A stretch of DNA of 64,000 nucleotides from Oligoflexus tunisiensis (GCF_001748245.1 NZ_BDFO01000001.1:173740-237739), one strand, 5' to 3'; positions 47,348-56,269 are shown, counted from the first letter of the stretch. Translations and numbers: made by a program. Notes: generated from the sequence alone by a model not told the origin.

Positions 47348-47659
47348 ATGTTTGCCGTTTTCCAAGCTGGCGGCCATCAGTACCGTGTAAGCCAAGGCGA
47401 TCAAATTACCGTCGATTTTCTCGAAGGCAAAAAAGAAGGCGACAAAGTCAGCTTTTCTAACATTTTGCTGGTAGGAGGCGCCAAGACTACGGTTGGAGCT
47501 CCTTTCGTTAGCGGTGCGAGCATTGAAGCTGTGGTGAAGACCCAGACCTTCAATAAGAAAGTTCTGATCGGCAAATTCAAACGCCGCAAAGACTACAAGC
47601 GCACCCGCGGTCACAAGCAACCGGTCACGGTTCTTGAAATCAGCGGCATCAATTCCTAA
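47348..47659 (+). CDS. rplU: 50S ribosomal protein L21
   Basis: The 103-residue protein starts at the ATG at 47348, preceded by GGAAGGAGA. A longer open frame to 47327 has no support. The N-terminus FAVFQAGGHQYRVSQGD and the C-terminal KRRKDYKRTRGHKQPVT are diagnostic for bL21, which binds 23S rRNA. It is followed by rpmA, the usual rplU-rpmA-obgE order. Confidence 0.96.
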   Translation: MFAVFQAGGHQYRVSQGDQITVDFLEGKKEGDKVSFSNILLVGGAKTTVGAPFVSGASIEAVVKTQTFNKKVLIGKFKRRKDYKRTRGHKQPVTVLEISGINS

Positions 47660-47685
47660 GCGACCCTAACAAGGAGTAAACGAGC

Positions 47686-47937
47686 ATGGCTCACAAGAAA
47701 GCTGGCGGTAGTACCAAAAACGGCCGCGACTCCAATCCTCAATATCGCGGCGTGAAAGTTTATGGTGGTGAACTGGTCACGGCGGGCAGTATTATCGTAC
47801 GCCAAGTTGGCAGCACTTTCCATGCTGGTAACAACGTGGGAACTGGCAAGGACTACACTCTCTTCGCTCTGGTTGACGGAAAAGTGGAATTCAGCACTTC
47901 TTCGAAACGCAAGAAGATCAGCGTGGTTCCAGTCTGA
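47686..47937 (+). CDS. rpmA: 50S ribosomal protein L27
   Basis: The 83-residue protein begins [16 protein letters not shown] and has [19 protein letters not shown], typical of bL27, which reaches toward the peptidyl-transferase centre. The N-terminus begins directly with the mature sequence and has no cleavable extension as in Firmicutes. AAGGAG lies before the ATG. It is 26 bases after rplU. Confidence 0.96.
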   Translation: MAHKKAGGSTKNGRDSNPQYRGVKVYGGELVTAGSIIVRQVGSTFHAGNNVGTGKDYTLFALVDGKVEFSTSSKRKKISVVPV

Positions 47938-47946
47938 GATTTAGCG

Positions 47947-47989
47947 AAATTCGAACGTGTTTTTCTCACCTTCTGACACGTTCGAATTT
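47947..47989 (+). terminator. 14-bp inverted repeat between rpmA and obgE
   Basis: AAATTCGAACGTGT and ACACGTTCGAATTT are perfect complements separated by a 15-base loop. No T tract follows. It may act as a terminator, attenuator or mRNA-stability element between the ribosomal genes and obgE. Confidence 0.55.
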
Positions 47990-48109
47990 GACCTCTCTCG
48001 GCTTCAGCGGTATAAGCACGAGCCAGAGCAGGGTTGTTGATTCTTCCCCACCTCAAGCCTGCAATTGGAATCAAGCCTGAAAAGATCCCCCTTATCGGAG
48101 GGCCAAGTT

Positions 48110-49231
48110 GTGGCATTCGTTGATGAAACAGAAATAACCGTGCGTTCCGGCGATGGCGGGCCAGGTATGGTCAGCTTTAAGTCAGCCAAAAACGCACCTA
48201 AACTTGGCCCTGATGGTGGCGATGGTGGCTTTGGTGGCAGCGTCTATCTGGTCGGCAAGGCTCAGCTCAATAGCCTGAGTGGTCTCTACTACCGGCGTCG
48301 TTATGCGGCCGAGCATGGCGCCAAAGGCGGCACCAATAATTGCACCGGACGCAACGGTGAGGATCTGGAGATTCCGGTTCCGATCGGCACGCAGGCCTAT
48401 GATCGCCAGACAGGCAAGCTGATCGCCGAGATACTGGAAGACGGGCAAAGAATCTGTCTCGCGCCAGGCGGCAAGCGCGGTCTTGGCAATATCCGTTTTC
48501 TTTCCGCGACCCATCAGGCTCCGCATGAGAGTACGACCGGTGGCGAAGGCGTGGAAATGGAATTGCGGCTGGAATTGAAGCTGATTGCTGACGTGGGCTT
48601 TGCCGGTTTTCCGAATGCCGGGAAATCCACGCTGCTCAGCAGCATCAGTGCCGCGAGGCCGAAGATTGCCGATTATCCCTTTACCACTTTGATTCCTCAG
48701 CTGGGTGTGGTCACCGTTCCCGAGATGGATGAATGGGGCAACGCGAGTTTTGTGGCCGCGGATATTCCCGGTTTGATCGAAGGCGCAAGCGAAGGCAAGG
48801 GTTTGGGTCATGAATTTCTCCGGCACCTCGAACGCACGAAGGTCGTCGTTTATGTGATCGATCCTTTTGCTCTCGATGAAATGCCGCCTTTGGATGCCTA
48901 TGAAACCCTGGAAAATGAGCTGCGCTCGTTCAGTGAAAGCCTCGCCAATAAAAAGCATCTCATTGCCCTGACGAAGAGCGATATCGCGCCTGAGGATTTT
49001 GATTGGGATGAAGTGGAAGCGCCTTTGAAGGAACGCGGCCTGGAAGTGCTGCGGGTCTCGGCGGTGGCACGCAATGGCATCAATGACTTCAAACGTCGCG
49101 TGTGGAAGCTTGTTCAGGAAGAAAAGCAGAAGGTGGAAGTCGTCGAAACGCCTGTGAGTCCGAAGCGTGCGGATGAGGAAGGTTATATCTGGATGTCGCG
49201 CGCGAATGAGGATCAGGATTTTGGCATCTGA
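48110..49231 (+). CDS. obgE: Obg/CgtA family ribosome-assembly GTPase
   Basis: I place the start at the GTG at 48110, because GGAGGG lies 7 bases before it and the Obg fold begins at once (AFVDETEITVRSGDGG). The 373-residue protein has the Gly-rich Obg domain (GPDGGDGGFGGSV) and the G1 motif GFPNAGKSTLL. It also has the G2/switch region DYPFTTLIP, the G3 motif DIPGLIEGA, the G4-like ALTKSD and VSAVARNG. It acts in late 50S assembly and stress control. The short C-terminal tail is not acidic as in E. coli. Confidence 0.94.
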   Translation: MAFVDETEITVRSGDGGPGMVSFKSAKNAPKLGPDGGDGGFGGSVYLVGKAQLNSLSGLYYRRRYAAEHGAKGGTNNCTGRNGEDLEIPVPIGTQAYDRQTGKLIAEILEDGQRICLAPGGKRGLGNIRFLSATHQAPHESTTGGEGVEMELRLELKLIADVGFAGFPNAGKSTLLSSISAARPKIADYPFTTLIPQLGVVTVPEMDEWGNASFVAADIPGLIEGASEGKGLGHEFLRHLERTKVVVYVIDPFALDEMPPLDAYETLENELRSFSESLANKKHLIALTKSDIAPEDFDWDEVEAPLKERGLEVLRVSAVARNGINDFKRRVWKLVQEEKQKVEVVETPVSPKRADEEGYIWMSRANEDQDFGI

Positions 49232-49913
49232 ACCTCAGGAACGTTCCCGTCCGTCGGTGATTTTTTACGGCGGCACCTTTGATCCCCCGCATGTGGGACA
49301 TCAGCGGGTGGTGGAACGGACCTGTGCTCGGTTTCCAGGAAGCTGCGTGTGGATTTCCGTGGGCCCTGCACCCGCAGGAGCGGCTCAGCAGCACAAGGCT
49401 CCCGGTGCCACATTTGAACAGCGCCTCGCGATGTGTCGCCTGAATTTTGCAAACGTGATTCAAAAGGGTGGGGCACTTTTAACTGATGTGGAAACAAAGC
49501 TCCCTGCCCCCAATTATACGGTGCAAACCCTTCGGCATTGTCAGCAGCATTTCTCAGGCGAAACCTGGGCGCTTTTGATTGGTCAGGATCAGCTGGAGCA
49601 GTTTGCAGCCTGGCGCGAGCCGCTGGAAATTTTGCGAATGGCTGATCTTGTGGTGGTCAGTCGTGGACAGGACCGTTCGTTGACCGATGCGTTGCAGACG
49701 CTGGCCGCAAAGCTTGGTTTGCACCTGGACGCCCTGGAGCCCGAACGTTTGCGTTGGCGTGAGCTGGGGACCTCAGTTTATCTTTTGCCTGGCAGCGTTT
49801 CAGATGCTGCCAGCCGTGATGTACGAAAAGACCCCAGTGCTTTGCTGAAAAAAGGCTGGCTGGTGCCCGACGTTGCCGCTTATATACAGCAGCACGGGAT
49901 TTATACAAAGTGA
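49206..49913 (+). CDS. nadD: Nicotinate-nucleotide adenylyltransferase
   Basis: NadD converts nicotinate mononucleotide to deamido-NAD. The nucleotidyltransferase signature FYGGTFDPPHVGHQ and the later LLIGQDQLEQFAAWREP, corresponding to GxDxL..xxxW, are clear. The end SVSDAASRDVRK corresponds to the ISST-x-IR motif. I choose the ATG at 49206, giving about 235 residues and a 26-base overlap with obgE. The open frame extends to 49167, but that part has no family resemblance. The start is uncertain by a few codons (TTG at 49221 is possible). Confidence 0.88.
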   Translation: MRIRILASEPQERSRPSVIFYGGTFDPPHVGHQRVVERTCARFPGSCVWISVGPAPAGAAQQHKAPGATFEQRLAMCRLNFANVIQKGGALLTDVETKLPAPNYTVQTLRHCQQHFSGETWALLIGQDQLEQFAAWREPLEILRMADLVVVSRGQDRSLTDALQTLAAKLGLHLDALEPERLRWRELGTSVYLLPGSVSDAASRDVRKDPSALLKKGWLVPDVAAYIQQHGIYTK

Positions 49914-49922
49914 GAGGCCACA

Positions 49923-50267
49923 ATGGAATCCATGGACATTATTAAGCTGATCGCAGGCGCTGCCGCTGATAAGAAGGCGACGCGTATTGCGGTGCAGAAA
50001 ATTGAAGGCAAGTCGAGTCTCTGTGATTATCAGGTGATCTGCTCGGGCAGCAATGAGCGCCAGACGCAGGCCATTGCCGGACATATTGAAGAGGTTTTGC
50101 GGGAGAAAAAGGCAGGCAAGCCTTTGGCCATTGAAGGGAAGCAGACGGGACACTGGATCCTGATGGATTATGGCCATACGATGGTTCATATCTTCCTCGA
50201 TTCGATCCGGGACTATTATGCTCTTGAGCGCCTGTGGCCGAATGCGGATACCACTTATTTCGATTGA
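49923..50267 (+). CDS. rsfS: Ribosomal silencing factor RsfS
   Basis: The 114-residue protein matches the RsfS/YbeB/Iojap family, with DYQVICSGSNERQTQAIAGHI, the WILMDYGHTMVHIF block and the ending YALERLWPNA. It binds L14 and blocks subunit joining in stationary phase. It lies 9 bases after nadD, the usual neighbour. Confidence 0.93.
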   Translation: MESMDIIKLIAGAAADKKATRIAVQKIEGKSSLCDYQVICSGSNERQTQAIAGHIEEVLREKKAGKPLAIEGKQTGHWILMDYGHTMVHIFLDSIRDYYALERLWPNADTTYFD

Positions 50268-50273
50268 TGCCTT

Positions 50274-50732
50274 ATGAAGATCCAGATCATCAAAGTGGGC
50301 AAGCCGGCTCATGCGGCCTATGAAGAGCTGGCGGAAATGTTTGCCAAACGGCTCAAGCCCATTTGGAAGATTGAGGAACATATCGTCCGCGCTGCCGGGT
50401 CCGAAAGGGCCGGCAAGGAACTGCAGAGCCGGCTGGGTTTGACGGATGATCCGCACCAGGCGGTGGTGGTTCTCGATGAACGCGGCAAGGATCTCAGCTC
50501 GCCTGAACTCGCTCAATTGATTCAAAGCAAAATGGACCTCGGACAGACCAAATCGCTGAGTTTTGTCATCGGCGGTCCTTATGGCATTTCAGATGAACTG
50601 CGCCGCCAGGCGGATTTCGTCTGGCGCCTTTCCAAAGGCGTTTTCCCGAGTGACCTGGCCTGGGTCATGGTTTGGGAACAAATTTACCGCGCGGCGAGCA
50701 TCCTGCGCGGCACACCTTATCATCACGAATAG
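50274..50732 (+). CDS. rlmH: 23S rRNA (pseudouridine-1915-N3) methyltransferase RlmH
   Basis: The 152-residue SPOUT-fold enzyme has the VLDERGKDLSSPELAQ strand and the knot motifs FVIGGPYGISDELR and EQIYRAASILRGTPYHHE, almost identical to the YbeA/RlmH consensus. It methylates helix 69 of 23S rRNA. It lies 6 bases after rsfS, again the expected order. Confidence 0.93.
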   Translation: MKIQIIKVGKPAHAAYEELAEMFAKRLKPIWKIEEHIVRAAGSERAGKELQSRLGLTDDPHQAVVVLDERGKDLSSPELAQLIQSKMDLGQTKSLSFVIGGPYGISDELRRQADFVWRLSKGVFPSDLAWVMVWEQIYRAASILRGTPYHHE

Positions 50733-50811
50733 AACGCCGCCCCCTGAGGGAGTTTCGATGTCACTGGACAGCACCAGCATGCTTCCTTAGGGAATAGGCA
50801 GGGGGTGGACC

Positions 50812-51477
50812 ATGGCTTATTGCGTGCTGTGCTTTCGGATGGGTCGGGGGGATTTTTGTGCCGTCTGCGACAAGGCGCTGGATGCCGTGCGGTTGCGGGA
50901 TGGCGGGCGTTTTTGCAATTTGCTCTCGACGGACGCGCAGGTTTTGAGTTCCTATGCTTATCGAGGTGTGGGACGGGAATGTATTTTAGCCTGCAAAAGT
51001 CAGGGTTTTCGTCGCGTGGGTCCGGCCTTGGTGAGACGCAGTCTGCGCTCGCCCCTGCTGTGGGATAGCCTGGGTCGCTGTGACGTTATCATGCCGGCTC
51101 CCTCCAGTCTCTGGAGCCGTTGGCGCGGAAACCTGGACCTGGCCATGATGCTGGCGCAGGGTCTGGCCCATGCCGCGGGTCTTATGGTCTGCCCACCCCC
51201 CTGGAGGCTGGGCTTCCGCTGGCAAAAACAGGCTTTGCGGGAGCATTCACGCAGGCAAGGGGTATTCAGAAGCCACCAAAAACTTTATGATGCTTCGTAT
51301 TTTGAGCCGTATAGACCGACTCCTTTGCGGAGCGCCAGGTTGAGAGTGCTGATCGTGGATGACGTTGTCACCACCGGCCACACCCTGAGTGAGCTGGCGG
51401 CCTGTTTTTCTGATATTGATTTTGAATTTTATACCCTGGCTTCGGCTAATCGCCCTGGAAAGGATCATGCATGCTGA
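50812..51477 (+). CDS. ComF family phosphoribosyltransferase-like protein
   Basis: The 221-residue protein has an N-terminal zinc-finger-like pair (CVLC...CAVC), a basic middle and a C-terminal phosphoribosyltransferase motif VLIVDDVVTTGHTLSELA. The family includes ComF of natural transformation and GntX of E. coli. ComF proteins support DNA uptake in competent bacteria, but the presence of this one gene does not show competence. Its end overlaps mutS by 7 bases. Confidence 0.85.
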   Translation: MAYCVLCFRMGRGDFCAVCDKALDAVRLRDGGRFCNLLSTDAQVLSSYAYRGVGRECILACKSQGFRRVGPALVRRSLRSPLLWDSLGRCDVIMPAPSSLWSRWRGNLDLAMMLAQGLAHAAGLMVCPPPWRLGFRWQKQALREHSRRQGVFRSHQKLYDASYFEPYRPTPLRSARLRVLIVDDVVTTGHTLSELAACFSDIDFEFYTLASANRPGKDHAC

Positions 51478-54176
51478 ATATCACCGCTGAAGAGTTGCAA
51501 CAACTGACGCCGATGATGCGCCAGGTCTTTGAACTGAAGCAGAAAGCAGCGGATGCCATCCTCTTCTTCCGGATGGGGGACTTTTACGAGGTTTTTGGTG
51601 AGGATGCCGAAGAAGTTGCGCCCATCCTGGACCTGGTGTTGACGAGCCGTGAGCGTGGCGACAAGCAGCGCATTCCCTTCTGCGGTGTGCCCCACCATTC
51701 GGTGAAGGGTTACTGGCTCAAGCTCCTGAAGCTGGGTTATCGGGTGGCCATAGCCGACCAGATGGAGGATCCCGCGGAGGCCAAGGGGCTCGTGCGCCGT
51801 GATATTTCCCAAGTCATGACACCAGGATCCATCGACGAACTGGAAGGACTGGAGGCGGATCAACCCAACTATCTCGTCGCTCTTCATGAAAATCCAGGCG
51901 ACAAACAGTGGGTGCTCGCGGCGTTGGATATATCCACGGGGGAGTTTCGCCTGGGCGTGATTCAGCCGGATGATGTGAGCGGCTGGCTCGATATTTTGCA
52001 GCCCAAGGAAATCGTCTGCCGCCGTTTTCTGCAGGATGAATTGAAGGACCGCATTCGCAATTATATGGCACGTGGCCCGCTCAGTTTTGGGCAGCTTTCG
52101 GAAGCCCTCTTGCGGGACAAGGCCGCGCAACAGAAATTGATGCAGGATCAGTTCGCCTGCACTGACCTTAAGACTCTGCCCTGTGGTGCGGTGCCGGGCG
52201 GGGAAGCTCTGGTGGCTGCCGTGCTGCAGTATCTGCATGATCTGCACAAGAGAACCGTCCAGTTTCTGGTGATCCGTCCCCTGCGCGAAGCCGATCGCAT
52301 GCAGCTTGATGAAACGGTGCGCCGCGATCTTGAGCTGTTTGAAACCGCGCGCCGCCGCGATACGGAAGGCAGCCTTTTCAAGGAGATCAATGCCACTCGC
52401 ACGCCGATGGGCGCGCGGCTTTTGCGTCATGACCTGGCGCGACCCTTTCTGAATCCGGTGATGATTCATGAACGTCAGGAAGCAGTGCAGAGTCTGCTGC
52501 AGGCCGGTGCCGAAACCTTGAGCGTGATGCAGATCCTTTTGAAATCCTGCAGCGACCTGGACCGTCTGACAACCCGGGTGCTGGCGGGCAAGGCTCAGCC
52601 GGCGGATCTTCTGCAGATACAGAAAAGTCTGGAGGCCAGTCTGCAGCTGGCGGACATGGCCAGTCAGCTGCAGGGACTCGAATGGGGAGATATCCGGTCC
52701 AGGCTTGAGCTGGCCGCAGCGTTTACCCGGAATATGGAGGCGGCCCTGGCGCCGATTCCCGCGGCGCTCGGAAGTTTGGACGTGTTTGTGGAAGGATACG
52801 ATGCTGAATTGGATAGACTGCGTGGCCTGTCCCGCCATGGTCAGGAGCAGATCGATGCCTATGAGCAAAAGCTCCGGCAGGAAACCGGTATTTCCAGTCT
52901 TAAAATTAAAGAACACAAATCGTATGGATTGCTGATTGAAATCACCAAGGCCAATCTAGCCAAGGTTCCTACGGGTTTTATTCGGCGCCAGACTATGGTA
53001 AACAACGAGAGATTCGTGACCCTGGAGCTTGAAGCTCTTGGTGAAACCCTGGCTGCGGCGACTGAAGAAGCTGTTCATCGCGAACAGGAACTTTATCAGC
53101 AATTTTTGCAAACACTCGCTGGCAAGCAGGAACAGTTACGGGCCGTCGCGGAAGGGCTGGCGCGACTTGATGTGTATCAAAGCTTTGCGCGCAAGGCCCT
53201 TCAGGATAACTATGTACGACCAAAAATAGCCAAGGACGGGTCCCTCCGTTTGAAGGCCTGTCGTCATCCTGTGGTGGAACGCTGGGTTGGATCCCAGGCT
53301 TTCATGCCGAACGATGTACAGCTGACGAATCAGCAAAGACAGATGCTCATTACCGGGCCCAATATGGCTGGTAAATCGACTGTGATGCGGCAGACGGCAT
53401 TGGCAGCGATTTTGCATCAAATCGGCAGTTTTGTACCGGCTGCTGAAGCCAGTCTACCGCTCTTTGATAGAATATTCACCCGGGTGGGTGCTGCCGATGA
53501 TTTGTCGCGCGGACAATCAACCTTCATGGTTGAGATGTCGGAAGCCGCGACGATCCTCAGGCAGGCCACCGATCGCAGTCTCGTCATTTTGGATGAGGTT
53601 GGTCGTGGAACTTCGACGCAGGACGGTCTGGCCATTGCGGCCGCGATCCTCGAGCATATCGCAAGAAAAGTGCACTGTTATACTTTGTTTGCGACCCACT
53701 ACCATGAATTGGTGCCGTTTTCCGCGGAATTCCCCAGTCTGAGAATCGCTCAGGTGGAAGTGCAGGAAGAGGACGAAGCGATCCGCTTTACGCATCGTTT
53801 GATCGATGGCGCCAGCGGCAGTTCGTTTGGTATTGATGTAGCGAAAATAGCGGGAATTCCTGCGAGTATTATTGCGCGAGCCAGACAGCTCATGACGGAA
53901 CCCCAGCTATGGACGGAAAAGGAAGCGCCGAAAAAGCGTCTTCCTGACACAAAAGCCCCGTCTCTGCCGCCGTTGGAGCAGGCCTTTGCACACGAGAAGG
54001 CGCCGCCTTCCGGCGTTCATGGTATCGCTCTGCAGCGTATTCTGGAACGGCTTGAACGCACGAATATCCTTAAGACCACGCCAATACAGGCGTTGACGAT
54101 ACTCGATGAATTGAAGGGATATCTGGAACAAAAAGATCAGGGTTCGCTCTTCCCGGAAGCGCCGAACCTATGCTAA
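51471..54176 (+). CDS. mutS: DNA mismatch repair protein MutS
   Basis: The 901-residue protein carries the mismatch-contact motif FFRMGDFYEVF (Phe-x-Glu near residue 38), the connector and clamp region and the ATPase domain. The last shows GPNMAGKSTVMRQ (Walker A), the Walker B segment LVILDEVGRGTSTQDG and ATHYHEL. The C-terminal tail holds a helix-turn-helix dimerisation region. The length is typical of MutS1 proteins (853 in E. coli). It is the end of the obgE-to-mutS plus-strand series. Functional MutS should lower mutation and recombination between diverged sequences. Confidence 0.96.
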   Translation: MLNITAEELQQLTPMMRQVFELKQKAADAILFFRMGDFYEVFGEDAEEVAPILDLVLTSRERGDKQRIPFCGVPHHSVKGYWLKLLKLGYRVAIADQMEDPAEAKGLVRRDISQVMTPGSIDELEGLEADQPNYLVALHENPGDKQWVLAALDISTGEFRLGVIQPDDVSGWLDILQPKEIVCRRFLQDELKDRIRNYMARGPLSFGQLSEALLRDKAAQQKLMQDQFACTDLKTLPCGAVPGGEALVAAVLQYLHDLHKRTVQFLVIRPLREADRMQLDETVRRDLELFETARRRDTEGSLFKEINATRTPMGARLLRHDLARPFLNPVMIHERQEAVQSLLQAGAETLSVMQILLKSCSDLDRLTTRVLAGKAQPADLLQIQKSLEASLQLADMASQLQGLEWGDIRSRLELAAAFTRNMEAALAPIPAALGSLDVFVEGYDAELDRLRGLSRHGQEQIDAYEQKLRQETGISSLKIKEHKSYGLLIEITKANLAKVPTGFIRRQTMVNNERFVTLELEALGETLAAATEEAVHREQELYQQFLQTLAGKQEQLRAVAEGLARLDVYQSFARKALQDNYVRPKIAKDGSLRLKACRHPVVERWVGSQAFMPNDVQLTNQQRQMLITGPNMAGKSTVMRQTALAAILHQIGSFVPAAEASLPLFDRIFTRVGAADDLSRGQSTFMVEMSEAATILRQATDRSLVILDEVGRGTSTQDGLAIAAAILEHIARKVHCYTLFATHYHELVPFSAEFPSLRIAQVEVQEEDEAIRFTHRLIDGASGSSFGIDVAKIAGIPASIIARARQLMTEPQLWTEKEAPKKRLPDTKAPSLPPLEQAFAHEKAPPSGVHGIALQRILERLERTNILKTTPIQALTILDELKGYLEQKDQGSLFPEAPNLC

Positions 54177-54180
54177 TGTC

Positions 54181-54209
54181 TTGAATTCCTGAATCAAAGA
54201 AATTACTAT
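54181..54209 (+). promoter_or_regulatory. Candidate promoter of dksA
   Basis: TTGAAT (54181-54186), a 17-base spacer and TACTAT (54204-54209) lie 68 bases before the dksA ATG. Confidence 0.4.
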
Positions 54210-54276
54210 TTGTTATCTAGTTTGGGCTTCGGTAGAAGACATCGACTTTGACCGCTCAGAAGAAGGAATGATGTGA

Positions 54277-54702
54277 ATGGCCACGCACGACCCAATAGAC
54301 AATCACGAATTCCTGTCACGAGAGGAGCTCGAACGCTTCCGTGCTTTGTTGCTGGAAGAGAGAGGCAAACTCCTGCAGAAATCCGCTCAGCTCGTGAAGG
54401 CTGGAAATATTGAGCTGGATAAGAATGAAATGCTGGACGAAGTGGATTTGGCTTCCGCCACCACCGAACAGAATTTGACATTCAAACTTCTGGATCGTGA
54501 CCGGAAGCTCCTTGGCGAAATCGATCATGCACTGGAAAAGATCAAGACTGGCGAATATGGTTTCTGCGAAGGAACCGGTGAACCCATTCCCAAGCGCCGT
54601 CTGGAAGTCCGTCCCTGGTGCCGTCACAGTGTGAAATACAAAGAGCAGCTGGAGCGAATGAAAAAGACCGGCCGCGGTGTGGGCGACGAGGACGAATTGT
54701 AG
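54277..54702 (+). CDS. dksA: DksA/TraR-family RNA polymerase-binding factor, zinc-finger-poor variant
   Basis: The 141-residue protein has the coiled-coil N-terminal part with the tip segment DEVDLASATTE, equivalent to the DxxDxA loop that enters the RNA polymerase secondary channel. The C-terminal globular domain reads GFCEGTGEPIPKRRLEVRPWCRHSVKYKEQ, in two overlapping parts. Of the four zinc-binding cysteines of E. coli DksA only the first remains (CxxT...SxxY), a pattern like zinc-independent DksA proteins of some Alphaproteobacteria and Pseudomonas. It would modulate rRNA and other promoters together with ppGpp. It is followed by a good intrinsic terminator. Confidence 0.9.
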   Translation: MATHDPIDNHEFLSREELERFRALLLEERGKLLQKSAQLVKAGNIELDKNEMLDEVDLASATTEQNLTFKLLDRDRKLLGEIDHALEKIKTGEYGFCEGTGEPIPKRRLEVRPWCRHSVKYKEQLERMKKTGRGVGDEDEL

Positions 54703-54710
54703 AACGAAAA

Positions 54711-54738
54711 AAGCCGGGTTTCCCCGGCTTTCTTGTTT
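54711..54738 (+). terminator. Intrinsic terminator of dksA
   Basis: AAGCCGGG and CCCGGCTT form an 8-bp stem with a TTTC loop, followed by TCTTGTTT. It lies 8 bases after the dksA stop. Confidence 0.85.
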
Positions 54739-54754
54739 GAGCTGGCCGTTTTAA

Positions 54755-54816
54755 TGTCAGCCGTCTGCATCAGCACCCCGCTGACCGTCAACTGTCAGCC
54801 GTCTGCATCAGCACCC
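54755..54816. repeat. 24-bp direct repeat at the end of the TPR lipoprotein gene
   Basis: The same 24 bases (TGTCAGCCGTCTGCATCAGC then ACCC) occur at 54755-54778 and 54793-54816. The second copy contains the stop codon and last two codons of the minus-strand gene at 54808. The first would encode the same stop region if read in frame, so it is a short tail duplication. Confidence 0.8.
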
Positions 54817-55989
54817 AGCAGGCTTCTTGGCCGGATCCGAGTTGATCGATTTGAAAAGTTCGCAGGCCTGGTCTTTCTGATCATCGGGCAGTTGCCCAAT
54901 CTTCTTATCCAGCTCAGTCGCCATCTTCGTTGTCAGAGCATTGCGCACCGCAGCGTTCTGCTTTGCCGCTTCCGACGTGGCGCCGCTGTCCGTGGTGGAT
55001 GAAATCTTGGCGATCTTCGCCTGCAGGTTGGTGATCGAATCATCGATCGATTTCGTCACCGAATCCGGCACTCCGCCCATCGACGAGAAAGCCAGGCTGG
55101 TGATCTCCATGTCCGTGAACATGGCGTTCAGCATGGAATCGGCGGCAGCTGTGGCATCCGTGGGAAAAATCGTGTTGATGGCATTGGTGAGGGCGGTCAG
55201 GCCAGACAGGAATACGGCCACATCACCCTGGGGATTGAGGCTGGCCGAAACGCGCTGAAGGTTGGGCCCGAGCGGCTTGCCATCAGCACCCACGGCGCCA
55301 TCGTCATAAAGCACAACGGAATAGAAGGCGATCGCCTCACCGAGATGCGCCAGAGCCCAGGCAAAGTGAGACTGGGCGCGACCCTGGAGTTCGAGGGGGC
55401 TGGCCTCGCAGCTATGCCTGGGATCCCTGGCAGGATCCTTGGCGGAACCCGCCTGGATAATGGGACACAGGGTTTCCACGGCGAGGCCGATGTTGGTCAC
55501 GATTTCACTCAGAGACACACGGGCATCGGTACGGCTCTTGGGATAATAGACCGTGGTGCTGGTGGAGCCGCCGTCGACGGTATTGGCTGCGCCGAGCTCA
55601 TTGAAATCAGCTGTGCTCAGGCCAATGACGGATGCCAGAGAGTTCAGGTTGTCCGCCGTCGCATCACCCGACGATGTGCTGCTGTCCTTGTTTTCCGACT
55701 GCTCGATCAGGTTTTTGGACAGGCTGAAGGCATCCAGACCCGCCTTGCTGAGGTAAGCATAGGAACGCAGGATCAGCGCTTTTTCCTCGTACGGATTCAA
55801 CTTCAGAATGTCATCGGTGATCTCCAGGGCCTTGTCGTTATTGCCCTGATCGTACTCGTACTGAGCCTGAATGCGCAGCTGATCCTGGGCTTTCTTCTGC
55901 TCCTCGGTAACAAAGAACGAGTTTAAGTTGCTGCCGCCACAGGCTGTCAAGAGCCAGGCGGAACCCAGTGCGAGCGCAATCCTTTGCAT
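54808..55989 (-). CDS. TPR-containing lipoprotein of unknown function
   Basis: I start at the ATG at 55989 (preceded by GGAGGT), giving 393 residues with a lipoprotein signal (LLTACGGS, Cys18). A longer frame to 56046 runs into the ftsB-like gene. A TPR-like region (YEYDQGNNDKALEITDDILKLNPYEEKALI, in two parts, about residues 37-80) is followed by a helical domain with Ser/Thr/Asp-rich linkers, and the protein ends in PAGC. It should sit in the outer or inner membrane facing the periplasm. I do not know the function. It lies just behind the FtsB-like gene in the same direction. Confidence 0.75.
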   Translation of the reverse strand: MQRIALALGSAWLLTACGGSNLNSFFVTEEQKKAQDQLRIQAQYEYDQGNNDKALEITDDILKLNPYEEKALILRSYAYLSKAGLDAFSLSKNLIEQSENKDSSTSSGDATADNLNSLASVIGLSTADFNELGAANTVDGGSTSTTVYYPKSRTDARVSLSEIVTNIGLAVETLCPIIQAGSAKDPARDPRHSCEASPLELQGRAQSHFAWALAHLGEAIAFYSVVLYDDGAVGADGKPLGPNLQRVSASLNPQGDVAVFLSGLTALTNAINTIFPTDATAAADSMLNAMFTDMEITSLAFSSMGGVPDSVTKSIDDSITNLQAKIAKISSTTDSGATSEAAKQNAAVRNALTTKMATELDKKIGQLPDDQKDQACELFKSINSDPAKKPAGC

Positions 55990-56002
55990 ATCGGACCTCC
56001 GT

Positions 56003-56269
56003 TCAATCGGCGAAGAAGATGATTTTCTCGTTCGCTTCTGTGACATGATATTTATCGCGCAGGACCTTCCGCGCGTAAGACGGCGAACTCTTGATCTTAC
56101 GGATTTCCTCGCTCAAGTCCTGGTTGTCGCTTTTGAGTTTTTCAACAGTTCCTTCCAGAACATGGAGACTTTTTCGAAGCTTGAAGTAGTCCATGATCGA
56201 AACTTCGCCGCGCAGTGTGCCGATCAAAAGCACAGCCAGCGTCAGGCAGAAGACGATACGAACGCCCAT
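56003..56269 (-). CDS. FtsB/DivIC-like septum formation protein
   Basis: The 88-residue protein has one N-terminal membrane segment (about residues 4-20), a coiled coil (LRKSLHVLEGTVEKLKSDNQDLSEEIRKI, shown as one heptad-rich block of about 29 residues) and a C-terminal SPSYARKVLRDKYHV motif matching the YxExxAREKL-type ending of FtsB and DivIC. It would join the FtsQ/L/B complex at the division site. The length is close to that of FtsB (about 100). The neighbours do not include ftsQ or ftsL. Confidence 0.8.
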   Translation of the reverse strand: MGVRIVFCLTLAVLLIGTLRGEVSIMDYFKLRKSLHVLEGTVEKLKSDNQDLSEEIRKIKSSPSYARKVLRDKYHVTEANEKIIFFAD

